64,000 nt of DNA, taken from NCBI RefSeq assembly GCF_017942085.1, contig NZ_JAGKSP010000002.1, positions 744,001 through 808,000 of the forward strand. The letters are read 5' to 3'. A program made the translations under genes and the position numbers. Each line of letters starts with the position of its first letter. Within the stretch, counting starts at the first letter, position 1. Shown here one piece after another: positions 1 through 7,922 of the stretch. This DNA is from Paenibacillus lignilyticus (GTDB lineage: Bacteria; Bacillota; Bacilli; Paenibacillales; Paenibacillaceae). Below the pieces are notes generated by a model. The model saw only the letters and a program-made list of their open reading frames with translations. It made no database searches and was not told the DNA's origin.

Positions 1-1404
1 ATCTTGAAGCCGATCGATGCGGAACAGCTGACAAGTGCCGTGGAACGGGCGGTCAGCAGCTGGCGGAGCGAGGATGCGAGCCGCTCCCGTGCGCGCGGTC
101 AAGATATCGAGCTGAATCAGCTCAAGCCGCTCTATACGGAGCAGCTGTTAGCGGCCCTGATGAAGGGGACGGGTTCCGCGCAGGAGTTTGCGATGGCGAT
201 GAAGCCGTTTGGGATGAGGTATGGAGCGGCGGCTGATGGCGGCGGGGCAGGGGCCGTTGGTGGGGTCGGTACTGCCGGAGGCGGGACTGGCGCTTCAACT
301 TCGGCTGCATCTGAGACGATGATCCGGACTGCCGTTGTGGAGCTAAGCTCCACTCCGCCTGCCGTAGCGGATAAATTCGGCTCCTCCGGCCGGGATCTCT
401 TCGCCTATGCGGTCGCCAACATAGTGAACGAGATGTTGCGCAATCGCGGCGCGGGTCACGCCTTCCGTCACCATGCCGGCGCTGAGCAGGAGATCGTTCT
501 GCTCTTCTGGGACAGCTGTGTTGATGTTCCCGGGTTACTGGTGGAGTGCAACGATGCTTTGTTCGTCGCGCTGAAAGCGCGCCTGGCCATAGGCGTTGGC
601 TTGCCCGTTGCTTTCCCATCGGGCCTAACCGCATCGTATCGGCAAGCGCGTACTGCACTGATGCAGCGGAATCTGCTGCAGACGGGTAAATGCATTCACT
701 GCTTTGATGCCGGATCGGCTGTGTCCGCTGAGTCTGCGCTGTTCTTCAGCCCTTACGAGGAGCGAGTGCGCTATGCCGTGCAAAGCGGCAGTCCGGACAA
801 CATCCGCCGCGCGCTGCAGCTGTGGTTCGATGCCCTCGATCAGCGAACCCGGCTTACCCCGGAGAACCTGCTGCTCTGGCAGCGGGAATTCCAGCTCGCC
901 GCCGCGATCTGGGAGGGCGGCCGAAATGTCGTCGAGGCGGACATTCCCTATTCGAGAGAAGGAAGCAGCTCCCTGCCTGTAGATGCGGGCGGCGCCTTCC
1001 AGTATGCAGCGTGGAAGGAAGCCTTCGTCCGCGAAGCATGCGAGATCGGAACCAGGCTGAACGCGGTCAGCGAGCGCGGCAGCACCATTCGCGACATCGC
1101 CGCTCATATTGAGAAGTTCGCTCATGAGGACTTGACGCTGCAGAGCATCTCGGACAAGTTTCATCTCAGCCGAGAGTACATCTCACGCAAATTCAAGCAG
1201 GAGCTGAACCAGAACGTCTCGGACTTCATCACCGCCTGCCGCATCAATCGGGCAAAGATCCTGCTAGCCAGCGCCCATCTAAAAATCACCCAAGTCGCCG
1301 AAATGTCGGGCTTCCAGGATGAGAAGTATTTCAGCAAGGTGTTCAAGAAGCTCATGGACTGCACGCCAAGCGAGTTCCGCAAGCGGCAGTATGGGATGGA
1401 GTAG
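1..1404 (+). CDS. YesN-type response regulator, AraC output domain (5' end cut by window)
   Basis: The gene runs into the window from the left. The first codons read ILKPID, the conserved Lys-Pro near the end of a CheY-like receiver domain, so the apparent TTG at position 4 is not the real start and most of the receiver lies outside. The last ~100 residues are a two-helix-turn-helix AraC domain (LTLQSISDKFHLSREYISRK, then the second helix around VAEMSGFQDEKYFSKVFKK). Between them is the long, weakly conserved linker usual for YesN regulators. About residues 72-105 of the visible part form an unusual Gly/Ala/Thr-rich run. Such proteins activate sugar-uptake genes on phosphorylation by a YesM kinase; the partner is probably to the left, outside the window. 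Family assignment is firm; the target genes are unknown. Confidence 0.9.
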   Translation: MLKPIDAEQLTSAVERAVSSWRSEDASRSRARGQDIELNQLKPLYTEQLLAALMKGTGSAQEFAMAMKPFGMRYGAAADGGGAGAVGGVGTAGGGTGASTSAASETMIRTAVVELSSTPPAVADKFGSSGRDLFAYAVANIVNEMLRNRGAGHAFRHHAGAEQEIVLLFWDSCVDVPGLLVECNDALFVALKARLAIGVGLPVAFPSGLTASYRQARTALMQRNLLQTGKCIHCFDAGSAVSAESALFFSPYEERVRYAVQSGSPDNIRRALQLWFDALDQRTRLTPENLLLWQREFQLAAAIWEGGRNVVEADIPYSREGSSSLPVDAGGAFQYAAWKEAFVREACEIGTRLNAVSERGSTIRDIAAHIEKFAHEDLTLQSISDKFHLSREYISRKFKQELNQNVSDFITACRINRAKILLASAHLKITQVAEMSGFQDEKYFSKVFKKLMDCTPSEFRKRQYGME

Positions 1405-1475
1405 ATGGATCGCCGAAAACCCGGCCATCCCGCTCATGTGAATCCCTACGTGCGCTCCTTGCGCGCCACAGAACC

Positions 1476-1510
1476 AAAAAAAGGCTGCCGATCCCATGAT
1501 CGGCAGCTTT
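1476..1510. terminator. Bidirectional intrinsic terminator
   Basis: A perfect 10-bp stem (GCTGCCGATC at 1484-1493, GATCGGCAGC at 1498-1507) with a CCAT loop is flanked by seven A on the left and TTT on the right. It sits between the convergent regulator gene and PhyH gene and can serve both, with the better U-tract on the minus strand. Confidence 0.85.
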
Positions 1511-1514
1511 CCTA

Positions 1515-2348
1515 TTATCGCACCAGCTCCGGCTGATGCTCCTTCAGCCATCCGCGCAGCGGCACATCCTCGTCCGTCGGACTGTAGTAGCCGTTGCAAT
1601 TGACGCCCGCGCCGAGCAGCTGGCGGCGAATCGGATCGGAACTCTCCCACAGGTGCTGCACGGTCATATCGTCCTTCGTGCGAATCCAACGATATCCGTA
1701 GCCGTAGAACAGCACCTTGCGCGTGTAGTCCGACCAGTTCGGCGAACCGGCGTGCCAGGTGCGGCGATCGAAGAATACCGCCGACCCCGGCTTCACGCAC
1801 ACCGGGATGGCACCTTCCGGCTGGCCTTGCCGATCAGCCGGCATTTCCAAATTATCCTTCAGGTGACTGCCCGGCACCACCCAGAAGTTGCCGCGGTCCG
1901 GCTCGGACACATCGGAGAGGAAATACGCCACCTTCAGCGATAAACGCGGACGCGGATGCGACTCCATCTCCATGTTGACGCGCCCGCTGTCCTGATGCCA
2001 GCCAAACGTCGCATCGCTCTTCGCTTTCCCGGACGGCGGAGTTGCAATCATATGCGCATGATACAAATAGATGTTCCAGCCGAGAATGTCCCATACCTTC
2101 GGCAGCACTTTATCGTAATCCACAAGGTTTAGAAATGACGAATGATCGGGAATGAAGTTTGGATAAAACAATGCCGTCTTCGGATCATGCCCGCTGCTCA
2201 GCTTATCTTCATAAATACGGTCAAACTCCGCAGTCAGCTCAGCAACCTGCTCCGGCGAGAGCGCATTCTCCACAATCAGATAACCCAATTCGTTAAACTG
2301 TTTCCGTTCTTCTTCGGTCAACGCATACTGCAAGCATGATGGATCCAC
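1515..2348 (-). CDS. Phytanoyl-CoA dioxygenase (PhyH) family protein
   Basis: A 277-aa non-haem Fe(II)/2-oxoglutarate-dependent oxygenase of the PhyH superfamily. The iron-binding triad is visible as H118-x-D120 (in FGWHQDSG) and H199 (in TWHAGS), with R210 as the likely 2-oxoglutarate carboxylate ligand. The start is a GTG placed 7 nt after GGAGGGG. It lies downstream of an AraC-family regulator on the same strand with 145 bp between, so that regulator is the likely local controller. The substrate cannot be read from sequence; members in Paenibacillus are annotated only as hydroxylases of small molecules. There is no signal peptide, so it is cytoplasmic. Confidence 0.9.
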   Translation of the reverse strand: MDPSCLQYALTEEERKQFNELGYLIVENALSPEQVAELTAEFDRIYEDKLSSGHDPKTALFYPNFIPDHSSFLNLVDYDKVLPKVWDILGWNIYLYHAHMIATPPSGKAKSDATFGWHQDSGRVNMEMESHPRPRLSLKVAYFLSDVSEPDRGNFWVVPGSHLKDNLEMPADRQGQPEGAIPVCVKPGSAVFFDRRTWHAGSPNWSDYTRKVLFYGYGYRWIRTKDDMTVQHLWESSDPIRRQLLGAGVNCNGYYSPTDEDVPLRGWLKEHQPELVR

Positions 2349-2493
2349 GCATAATCCCCTCCGTATGAATGGTAATCAACCTGACTCCATCATAGATGGT
2401 TTGCGGGTTCCTTTCGAGTAACGATCTAGTTATCTTTTGGACGATTCAACGATTTCATTGATAGCGCTACCACAAACTCCGCTGCCACTCCGC

Positions 2494-3267
2494 TCAGCCC
2501 GTCCTCCCCTTCATAAATGCCGTAGGCGAGCAGCCCGTCACTTTCTTGAACACCCGGTTAAAATACGCCTGATCGCAAAACCCCGTCTCCTCCGCGATTT
2601 CGCTGATCGACATCATTTTATCGATCATCAGCTCTTTCGCCTTCACGATCCGCACATGATGCAAATAATCGATCGGCGACAAGCCCGTGACCGACTTGAA
2701 CAAATGCGAGACATGATTCGGCGTTCTCCCCGTCAATTCGGCCAGATCATCCAGCGAAACCGAATCCTTATAATGATCGAGCAGATAGGTTTTGATATCC
2801 TCCGTCATCTCGATTTTCTTGGCCGGAAGCTTCCACTTATCCCGCTCATAATTGATAATGCTAAGCAGCTCCAGCAGAATCGCATAACAAGTCGGCTCTG
2901 AATACGGTCCTCTCATGAGCCAATGATGCTTCAATAACATGAACCGCTGTTTGAAATATTCAAACCCGCTGATCGTCGTTTTGCAATAACGATTCTCCGC
3001 CAGAAGCGGCAGCAGCATGCGATCATTATCATCCAGCGTAAAATGCGTCGCATACCGTTGATGCTCTTCACTCGAAATCCCCCCGCGCACCGTGCCGGCA
3101 GGCATGAAGAGAACATCCCCTTTTTGCAGCAAGACGGACTCCTCATTGACGTAGTAGATGATTTTGCCCTTCGTCACGACGAGCAGGATATGAAACTGCG
3201 TAGCGCTTTTGCCCATCTCCCATTTCCCATGGAAATCCTTCGCATAACAGCTATGAAGCTTGATCAA
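2494..3267 (-). CDS. AraC family transcriptional regulator with cupin sensor domain
   Basis: A 257-aa one-component regulator. The N-terminal ~140 residues form a cupin-like ligand-binding domain (FHILLVVTKGKIIYYVNEES, then LLQKGDVLFMPAG). The C-terminal ~100 residues are the double helix-turn-helix of AraC/XylS proteins (VSLDDLAELTGRTPNHVSHL and SISEIAEETGFCDQAYFNRV). Translation probably starts at TTG, 9 nt after GGAGG. Upstream genes on the same strand are the VOC protein and the small CxxC protein; downstream is the PhyH dioxygenase. Proteins of this layout sense sugars or small metabolites and act on the neighbouring promoter. The ligand is unknown. Confidence 0.9.
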   Translation of the reverse strand: MIKLHSCYAKDFHGKWEMGKSATQFHILLVVTKGKIIYYVNEESVLLQKGDVLFMPAGTVRGGISSEEHQRYATHFTLDDNDRMLLPLLAENRYCKTTISGFEYFKQRFMLLKHHWLMRGPYSEPTCYAILLELLSIINYERDKWKLPAKKIEMTEDIKTYLLDHYKDSVSLDDLAELTGRTPNHVSHLFKSVTGLSPIDYLHHVRIVKAKELMIDKMMSISEIAEETGFCDQAYFNRVFKKVTGCSPTAFMKGRTG

Positions 3268-3290
3268 CGATGATGACCTCCCACAATCCG

Positions 3291-3662
3291 TTATTGCGCC
3301 GGACTCCAGATTTCGATGAAATTGCCATCCGGATCATAGAACGAGAACGATTTGCCTTGATAATCGAAGAGCTGGCCGACTTTAATGCCTCGCTCCACAA
3401 ACTCATGGTAAGCCGCCTCCGCGTCGTCCACCATAAACCCATACGAAGACTGAAGCGCGCCATCCGGATAAACGAAATGCGAATGCAGGTTATGCTCATT
3501 TTGCTGGAATAAGATGCGAATCCCCGACTCATTCACTAATTCGATATAAAACGGATCCTCTTTCACCACGCGAAATCCCAGCTGTTCACTATACCATTCA
3601 ACAGACTGCGAGAAATTGCTTACCGGAACGGTCAGGTACGTGCTCTTTAATTGAATCGGCAT
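3291..3662 (-). CDS. VOC (glyoxalase/bleomycin resistance) family protein
   Basis: A 123-aa single vicinal-oxygen-chelate module with the typical opening STYLTVPVSNFSQSVEWYSE and the second half ending YDPDGNFIEIWSPAQ. Such single modules dimerise to form a metal site, with His/Glu ligands; the E near the C-terminus (FIEIW) is in the expected position. It follows the 46-aa CxxC protein by 3 nt and precedes the AraC gene by 23 nt, so the four genes from 3806 to 1515 may be co-transcribed. The enzymatic or resistance function cannot be assigned. Confidence 0.88.
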   Translation of the reverse strand: MPIQLKSTYLTVPVSNFSQSVEWYSEQLGFRVVKEDPFYIELVNESGIRILFQQNEHNLHSHFVYPDGALQSSYGFMVDDAEAAYHEFVERGIKVGQLFDYQGKSFSFYDPDGNFIEIWSPAQ

Positions 3663-3665
3663 TTA

Positions 3666-3806
3666 TTATAGTCGCTCCTTCTCTTCCGGATTTGAACAGT
3701 CTAAGCAAACCAACTTCCCGTCGTCCAAAATCAAACCTTCCAGAAATCCATCCTTGCAGTAGATGTCCTTCTTACACTGCTCACATTGCCCAACCAGCTC
3801 CTGCAT
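3666..3806 (-). CDS. Small CxxC zinc-ribbon-like protein (46 aa)
   Basis: A short ORF encoding 46 residues with Cys at 8, 11, 17, 34 and 37, that is CEQC...C...CLDC. Two CxxC knuckles about 23 residues apart are the usual layout of a small zinc ribbon. The ATG at 3806 is chosen because GGAGGAGG lies 7 nt upstream; an ATG five bases earlier is in another frame and soon stops. The stop codon is 3 nt before the VOC start, so the pair is translationally adjacent. No family name is recognised. It could be a metal-binding or nucleic-acid-binding accessory protein. Confidence 0.7.
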   Translation of the reverse strand: MQELVGQCEQCKKDIYCKDGFLEGLILDDGKLVCLDCSNPEEKERL

Positions 3807-3908
3807 CTCATGACCTCCTCCAATCCTTCGCCTCCATCCCTCGCTTAACCGGGTGAACTATAGTAAAATGAGGACTTAGCTACACTAAACGAGTATGAGG
3901 TGCCCGAC

Positions 3909-4199
3909 ATGTCCATTAATTTCACCAAAGCAATTGTCGATCGTTTGCAACGCGAAATTGCTGAAATAGAGAGCAAGATCCCGCAAGAGAAAGCCAAGAC
4001 GGATAAGGCGCAAGCAAAAATTAAGCAGCTGCAGCGCGACATGAAGCTAAGTCAATCCGCCAGTGATTTAAGCAGCAAGATGTCACGGCTGAATAAGCTA
4101 AATGAAGAGATCAAGACAAGCACGCGCAAGCAAGCCGATCTGGCTAAAGAGCTGGTCACGAAGAAAGCTTCGCTTAAGCAGCATCTGCCGAAGGACTAA
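3909..4199 (+). CDS. Small coiled-coil hypothetical protein
   Basis: A 96-aa, Lys/Glu/Gln-rich protein predicted to be almost wholly alpha-helical coiled coil (IAEIESKIPQEKAKTDKAQA and onward to AKELVTKKASLKQHL). No Cys, no signal peptide and no membrane segment. The ATG at 3909 is preferred because GAGGTG ends 6 nt upstream; a GTG at 3900 would add three residues and lies inside that ribosome binding site. It stands alone on the plus strand, divergent from the CxxC gene and convergent with DUF1992. It is not a member of any family I can name; a structural or partner-binding role is only a guess. Confidence 0.75.
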   Translation: MSINFTKAIVDRLQREIAEIESKIPQEKAKTDKAQAKIKQLQRDMKLSQSASDLSSKMSRLNKLNEEIKTSTRKQADLAKELVTKKASLKQHLPKD

Positions 4200-4266
4200 C
4201 CTTGCCCTAGTTATTTCCATCTGTACCTTGATTATTAAGCTGGCGCCGATGGGAAGTCAACCAAAA

Positions 4267-4294
4267 TAAAAAGCAGCCCGCCCGGGCTGCTTTT
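4267..4294. terminator. Bidirectional intrinsic terminator
   Basis: An 8-bp GC stem (GCAGCCCG at 4273-4280, CGGGCTGC at 4283-4290) is flanked by six A on the left and TTTT on the right. It lies between the convergent coiled-coil gene and DUF1992 gene. Confidence 0.85.
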
Positions 4295-4295
4295 G

Positions 4296-4820
4296 TTATT
4301 TCCAAAGCTCCAGCTGCTGCTCCATCGTGTCCTTCGTTATGCGCCTCTTTTGCAAAATCGCGCTCGGTACCATGTTGTTGTATTTCATGATTTTCTTGTT
4401 GATTTCAGCAAGCTCCGATTCGGGGCTGCCGCTACTGCCACCATCCGATGAAAGAATCAGCTTCTGCAGCTGATCCCGGATTTCGTGCTGCAGCATGAGC
4501 CAAGCAGGCAAGAAATTGGCTTCTTTCAGGAAGCTGTTCGTCATATCGCCGGAAGGAACCTCGATTGGCTTCCCTTTGCCCGGCAGATGATCGAATGCGC
4601 CTTTTCGCTCCTGCTCCTTGTACATTTCGCCGATCCAATCCTGCGCGGACAGCCCGGAGTTCCAAAATTGCCTCGATTCGACCGCAGCTTCCGGACGCTC
4701 CGTTTCCGTTTTCGCAGCAGATTCCACCTTAGATTCGGACATCACATTCGGCTTTTCGTCTGCTTGGGGAGTATCGACTGATATGGATTGTTTTTTGCTC
4801 TTTCTGAACCAAAAACCCAT
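4296..4820 (-). CDS. DUF1992 (DnaJ-homologue subfamily C28-like) domain protein
   Basis: A 174-aa protein. Residues ~55-125 carry the DUF1992 signature: DWIGEMYKEQERKGAFDHLP, GKGKPIEV and LPAWLMLQHEIRDQL. The first 50 residues are a polar, Lys/Glu/Ser-rich leader after MGFWFRKSKK, longer than usual for the family. DUF1992 is shared with eukaryotic DNAJC28 and bacterial YhdN-like proteins, but its biochemical role is not established. Monocistronic: terminator at its 3' end and 278 bp of non-coding sequence upstream of the start. Confidence 0.85.
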   Translation of the reverse strand: MGFWFRKSKKQSISVDTPQADEKPNVMSESKVESAAKTETERPEAAVESRQFWNSGLSAQDWIGEMYKEQERKGAFDHLPGKGKPIEVPSGDMTNSFLKEANFLPAWLMLQHEIRDQLQKLILSSDGGSSGSPESELAEINKKIMKYNNMVPSAILQKRRITKDTMEQQLELWK

Positions 4821-5053
4821 CTCCTGCTCACCACCTATAATAGACTAGTAAACGAAGAAATACTTCCTACTACTAGTTTACAAATAACGACGCGATCATG
4901 TACCTTGCACCTTTGTAGATTCCTTGAACAGTAAGGAAATTCCGCGCACAAGGTAAAACGGCTGACGCCGTCCTTTGATGGCGTAGCGCGGTTCAATCCG
5001 GAGATTTCTAAGCTCATTTATAGATGTGAAACTTATAAATTCTTAGAAATCAG

Positions 5054-5100
5054 AAAAGGGAAGCGGCCAACCTTCAGAGGTCGGTGCTTCCCTTCTTTTT
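5054..5100. terminator. Intrinsic terminator downstream of the galactanase gene
   Basis: A stem AAGGGAAGC (5056-5064) pairs with GCTTCCCTT (5086-5094) around a partly paired inner arm and is followed on the plus side by TTTTT; on the minus strand it is followed by CTTTTC. The minus-strand GH30 gene ends inside its right edge. Confidence 0.75.
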
Positions 5101-7396
5101 ACTGATTATAAACCTCAAACTCATAGATGGATGGCGTATTGGTCGCCGAATTAATCAGCAGCCTGACGCTCGTACCCGTTACCGGCGCGAAGGTCACTGT
5201 CTTGCTCGCACCAATCGTTGTTCCCGTGGCGCTATCCACCCAAGCCGATCCATTCCAGTAAGAGATTTTGAAGTTTGTAATCCGCGTATCGAACTCCTTG
5301 AGCACCACTGTATTAAACGTCGTACTGCTGCCAAAATCAATCTGAAGCCACTCCCCCGCACTCGTTCCGGAAGCCGAATTCCATCTCGTTCCCGCTGAAT
5401 CGCCATCGTTGGCCTTTGCAGGCGCATAGTTCGCATCCCACTGGCTCGAGCCCCAAATCGTCTTGTTCAGCCCCAAGTTCACCGGCGTTAAACTTACATT
5501 ATCAAAAGCGATCCAGTTCCCTCCGTTAGCGACGGAATAGAAGCCGATCTGCACGCTGCCATCGCTGACCGGAACGCTCGGTATCGTGACCGTCGTGTAG
5601 GTGGAGGTCGCCGGCATGTTCACAGACAGCTCTGCCCCTCCGTAATTCTTCGCAACCATTCTCGCTTGGCTTTGGCCGCCGCTTGATCTCACATTCGCTT
5701 TGAGCGTGTACGTCCCGTTCGGCAAGCTGATATCTTGGCTGGTGTACACATTGTAAGCTGTCGCTTTCCAGTGTACCGCCTCGTAAGAACCTCCGCTCAT
5801 TCCGCCTGCTTGCGTGTAGTCGGCATCGATATTCGTACCTTTGTAGTCGCCGCCCCACGTAATCCAGCCCGGTATGTTCTGGCCGGCGACGGTCTCAAAG
5901 TTCGGATTTTGCACGAGGTTGCTTGTACCGCCGGTTGTCTGAACGATAAATGTAGATACCGAATTGGCGGGCAGGCTGGTCGTGAACGTTTTTCCTGACA
6001 ATGCAATGGTCGAGAGCGTGGCACGGTTCTCCGTCGATGACGTCCGGTAAGCTTGAACGGAGCCGGTCACAGTGCCGAATTTGTTCAAATCAAACGTGTA
6101 ACTCGCGGCAGAGGCTGTGTCATTGTAGACGATAATGGAGACTTTGCCGGTAGCCGGATCGAGCGCCGTAATCGTCTTGGCATCGTCGTTGGCAATGATT
6201 TTGTACCCCGGACGAATGAAATTACTGTACTGCCGCATCACATGAAACTTCTTCGTAATCCAATAATTCTGAGTCCCGTCTGAGGCAAAATGGATCAAGC
6301 CCCAATTGCCGTTCCCCGCGAGCGACTCCGCTTCGGATTCAAGCGCCTGCCAGTACACCCATTCTTGGGGCGCGAGGTCTTTCAGATCGGTCGAGATGGC
6401 GGATGCCAAGCCGAGATAGGCTGAAACCGAACTATGATCATGTGTCCCCGAGGAGGTGGTCACCTCGGACATTTGCAGCCTGCGGCCGTTGCCGACGGCC
6501 TTCTGATATAAACCTTGGCGATCCCCGCCGCTATACGTGTGCGTGTTGAACTGCGTGATTGCACCTGCTGCCGTCGCATCAAGGCTGTCCAAGGAGCTGT
6601 GAGACATCGCGATGCTCGTTTCGTCCAGACCGCTGATCGTTGTGCCTGTGAGCGACTTCGTTTGCAGCGCCGACTGGGTCGCATTAATAAGGGCAACCTG
6701 CTTAGCGCCTGCCGAAACCTTCATTCCCTCTTGCTTGCCGCCTGCCGCCCAGTAATTGGAGTTAGCCTCATTCATCGGATTCAGCGTCCGAAACGTAATC
6801 CCCCAACTATCGCGAAAATGCTTCACCACCTCGGTCAAATAATCCGCGAATTGTGCCTCGTACCCGTTCAGCAAATTATCCTGGCTCGGATCGGTGTTGC
6901 CGGTCGATTGCCCGCTCTTCGTCATCCAATACGGCGCCGAATAGGAGATGGCATCCGCCTTGAAATCGGCTGACGGCACTCTGGACTTCGCCGCTTGCAG
7001 CCACCAGCGCTGGTTCGCATCCGCTGTCCAGTCATAGGCAGAAGCCGAAGTCGCCTTATACCCCGGCACCGCAGCACCGACTCTCATGGAGCTAACATAA
7101 GCAGGATCATTGCCGCCGCCGATGTTGTAACGCGCGATGTTGAACATCGTGCTCGGGTTGGCATCCGTGTTCGTGGTGCTGTAGAGCAAATCTGCCAGCG
7201 TATCCTTGCCGGTCCAATTGCCTGTGTAATTCGCCGACCACGCAAGCGAGGTGCCCCACCCGCCAAATGGCAGCGACCGGATACCCGGATCGACGATCAC
7301 CGTCGTCGCCGCTGCGGCGGGCTGCACCGCTATTACGCTCACTGCGAGCGTTGTCAGCAGCGCTGCGATCACGCTCTTTTTTACCTGTCGAATCAT
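5099..7396 (-). CDS. Secreted GH30-type glycosidase (endo-beta-1,6-galactanase-like) with two C-terminal binding domains
   Basis: A 765-aa exported enzyme. The start at 7396 is chosen because GGAGG lies just upstream and a clean Sec signal peptide follows (SVIAALLTTLAVSVIAVQPA, cleavage near AAA-ATT); the longer reading frame adds 40 residues with no ribosome binding site. Residues ~35-440 form a GH30-like catalytic barrel plus beta domain, with acid/base E210 (LNPMNEANSNYW) and nucleophile E311 (LQMSEVTTSSG). This resembles subfamily 5 endo-beta-1,6-galactanases. A CBM-like jelly roll (~470-620) and an F5/8 type C (CBM32-like) domain (~625-765) follow. It likely trims arabinogalactan side chains outside the cell. 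A near-consensus cre box lies 65 bp upstream. Confidence 0.88.
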   Translation of the reverse strand: MIRQVKKSVIAALLTTLAVSVIAVQPAAAATTVIVDPGIRSLPFGGWGTSLAWSANYTGNWTGKDTLADLLYSTTNTDANPSTMFNIARYNIGGGNDPAYVSSMRVGAAVPGYKATSASAYDWTADANQRWWLQAAKSRVPSADFKADAISYSAPYWMTKSGQSTGNTDPSQDNLLNGYEAQFADYLTEVVKHFRDSWGITFRTLNPMNEANSNYWAAGGKQEGMKVSAGAKQVALINATQSALQTKSLTGTTISGLDETSIAMSHSSLDSLDATAAGAITQFNTHTYSGGDRQGLYQKAVGNGRRLQMSEVTTSSGTHDHSSVSAYLGLASAISTDLKDLAPQEWVYWQALESEAESLAGNGNWGLIHFASDGTQNYWITKKFHVMRQYSNFIRPGYKIIANDDAKTITALDPATGKVSIIVYNDTASAASYTFDLNKFGTVTGSVQAYRTSSTENRATLSTIALSGKTFTTSLPANSVSTFIVQTTGGTSNLVQNPNFETVAGQNIPGWITWGGDYKGTNIDADYTQAGGMSGGSYEAVHWKATAYNVYTSQDISLPNGTYTLKANVRSSGGQSQARMVAKNYGGAELSVNMPATSTYTTVTIPSVPVSDGSVQIGFYSVANGGNWIAFDNVSLTPVNLGLNKTIWGSSQWDANYAPAKANDGDSAGTRWNSASGTSAGEWLQIDFGSSTTFNTVVLKEFDTRITNFKISYWNGSAWVDSATGTTIGASKTVTFAPVTGTSVRLLINSATNTPSIYEFEVYNQ

Positions 7397-7460
7397 TACT
7401 AATTCCTCCCTTAAGGTAAAATCAATCAGTCGGACAATGTCCTCCTTTAGATCACATATA

Positions 7461-7474
7461 TGAAAGCCCTTACA
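7461..7474 (-). promoter_or_regulatory. Candidate CcpA cre site upstream of the GH30 gene
   Basis: TGAAAGCCCTTACA matches the Bacillus cre consensus TGWAANCGNTNWCA at every fixed position but one (C instead of G in the centre). It lies 65 bp before the galactanase start, the usual place for catabolite repression. Inference from motif and position only. Confidence 0.4.
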
Positions 7475-7497
7475 TAAATAGATGTAGGTTCTGTCAA

Positions 7498-7526
7498 TAG
7501 ACAGCAGATAGAGCAATGATTATAAT
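7498..7526 (+). promoter_or_regulatory. Sigma-A promoter of the ferredoxin/reductase operon
   Basis: A perfect -10 TATAAT (7521-7526) lies 17 bp after TAGACA (7498-7503), 4 of 6 to the -35 consensus. It points at the ferredoxin gene starting at 7579. The transcription start should fall near 7532-7534, just before the palindrome at 7539. Confidence 0.7.
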
Positions 7527-7538
7527 GGAATGATGAAG

Positions 7539-7554
7539 GTGAAACGTTTCACCA
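7539..7554. promoter_or_regulatory. 16-bp perfect palindrome, probable operator
   Basis: GGTGAAACGTTTCACC is a perfect inverted repeat beginning about 6 bp after the predicted transcription start and ending 24 bp before the start codon at 7579. Position suggests repression of the ferredoxin/reductase genes by a dimeric regulator. It resembles LacI-family and cre-like operators (TGAAACGTTTCA core, 2 bp shorter than a cre). The regulator is not encoded beside it. Confidence 0.6.
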
Positions 7555-7578
7555 TTACGAACAGGAGGAAGTTAACGC

Positions 7579-7902
7579 ATGAGTACACTTGAAGGCTGGA
7601 TTGAAGTTTGTGAAGTTGACGATATTGATGAGGAGGATGTCATCCGTTTCGATCATGAAGACCGGACGTTTGCCGTCTACCATTCCGATAAAGGGAAATT
7701 TTACGCGACCGACGGCTTTTGCACCCATGAGAAGGTTCACTTATCCGACGGTTTAGTAATGGGGCATACGATTGAGTGTCCGAAACATAACGGCAGATTC
7801 GACTATACGACGGGTCAAGGCAAGAAAGCCCCAATATGTGAAGATCTCAAAACCTATCCGGTTCAAGTGGAATCGGGTAAAATCTATATTAAAATCGACT
7901 AA
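7579..7902 (+). CDS. Rieske-type [2Fe-2S] ferredoxin (MocE-like)
   Basis: A 107-aa Rieske protein. The cluster ligands are C48-x-H50 (CTHEKVHL) and C67-x2-H70 (CPKHNGRFD), spaced as in the ferredoxin subunits of Rieske non-haem dioxygenases and the MocE family. AGGAGG sits just before the ATG. The next gene, 20 bp downstream, is a ferredoxin reductase, so together they form a two-component electron chain from NAD(P)H. No oxygenase or desaturase gene is adjacent, so the final acceptor is encoded elsewhere or is not conserved in position. Transcription starts at the promoter at 7498 under the palindromic operator. Confidence 0.92.
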   Translation: MSTLEGWIEVCEVDDIDEEDVIRFDHEDRTFAVYHSDKGKFYATDGFCTHEKVHLSDGLVMGHTIECPKHNGRFDYTTGQGKKAPICEDLKTYPVQVESGKIYIKID

Positions 7903-7922
7903 GACAGGGGAATTATATAGAG

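Noticed and set aside
122-695. Long minus-strand frames opposite the first gene
   Set aside because: They mirror a GC-rich coding region, have no ribosome binding site and low-complexity Arg/Pro/Ser translations; the plus frame has a clear AraC domain.
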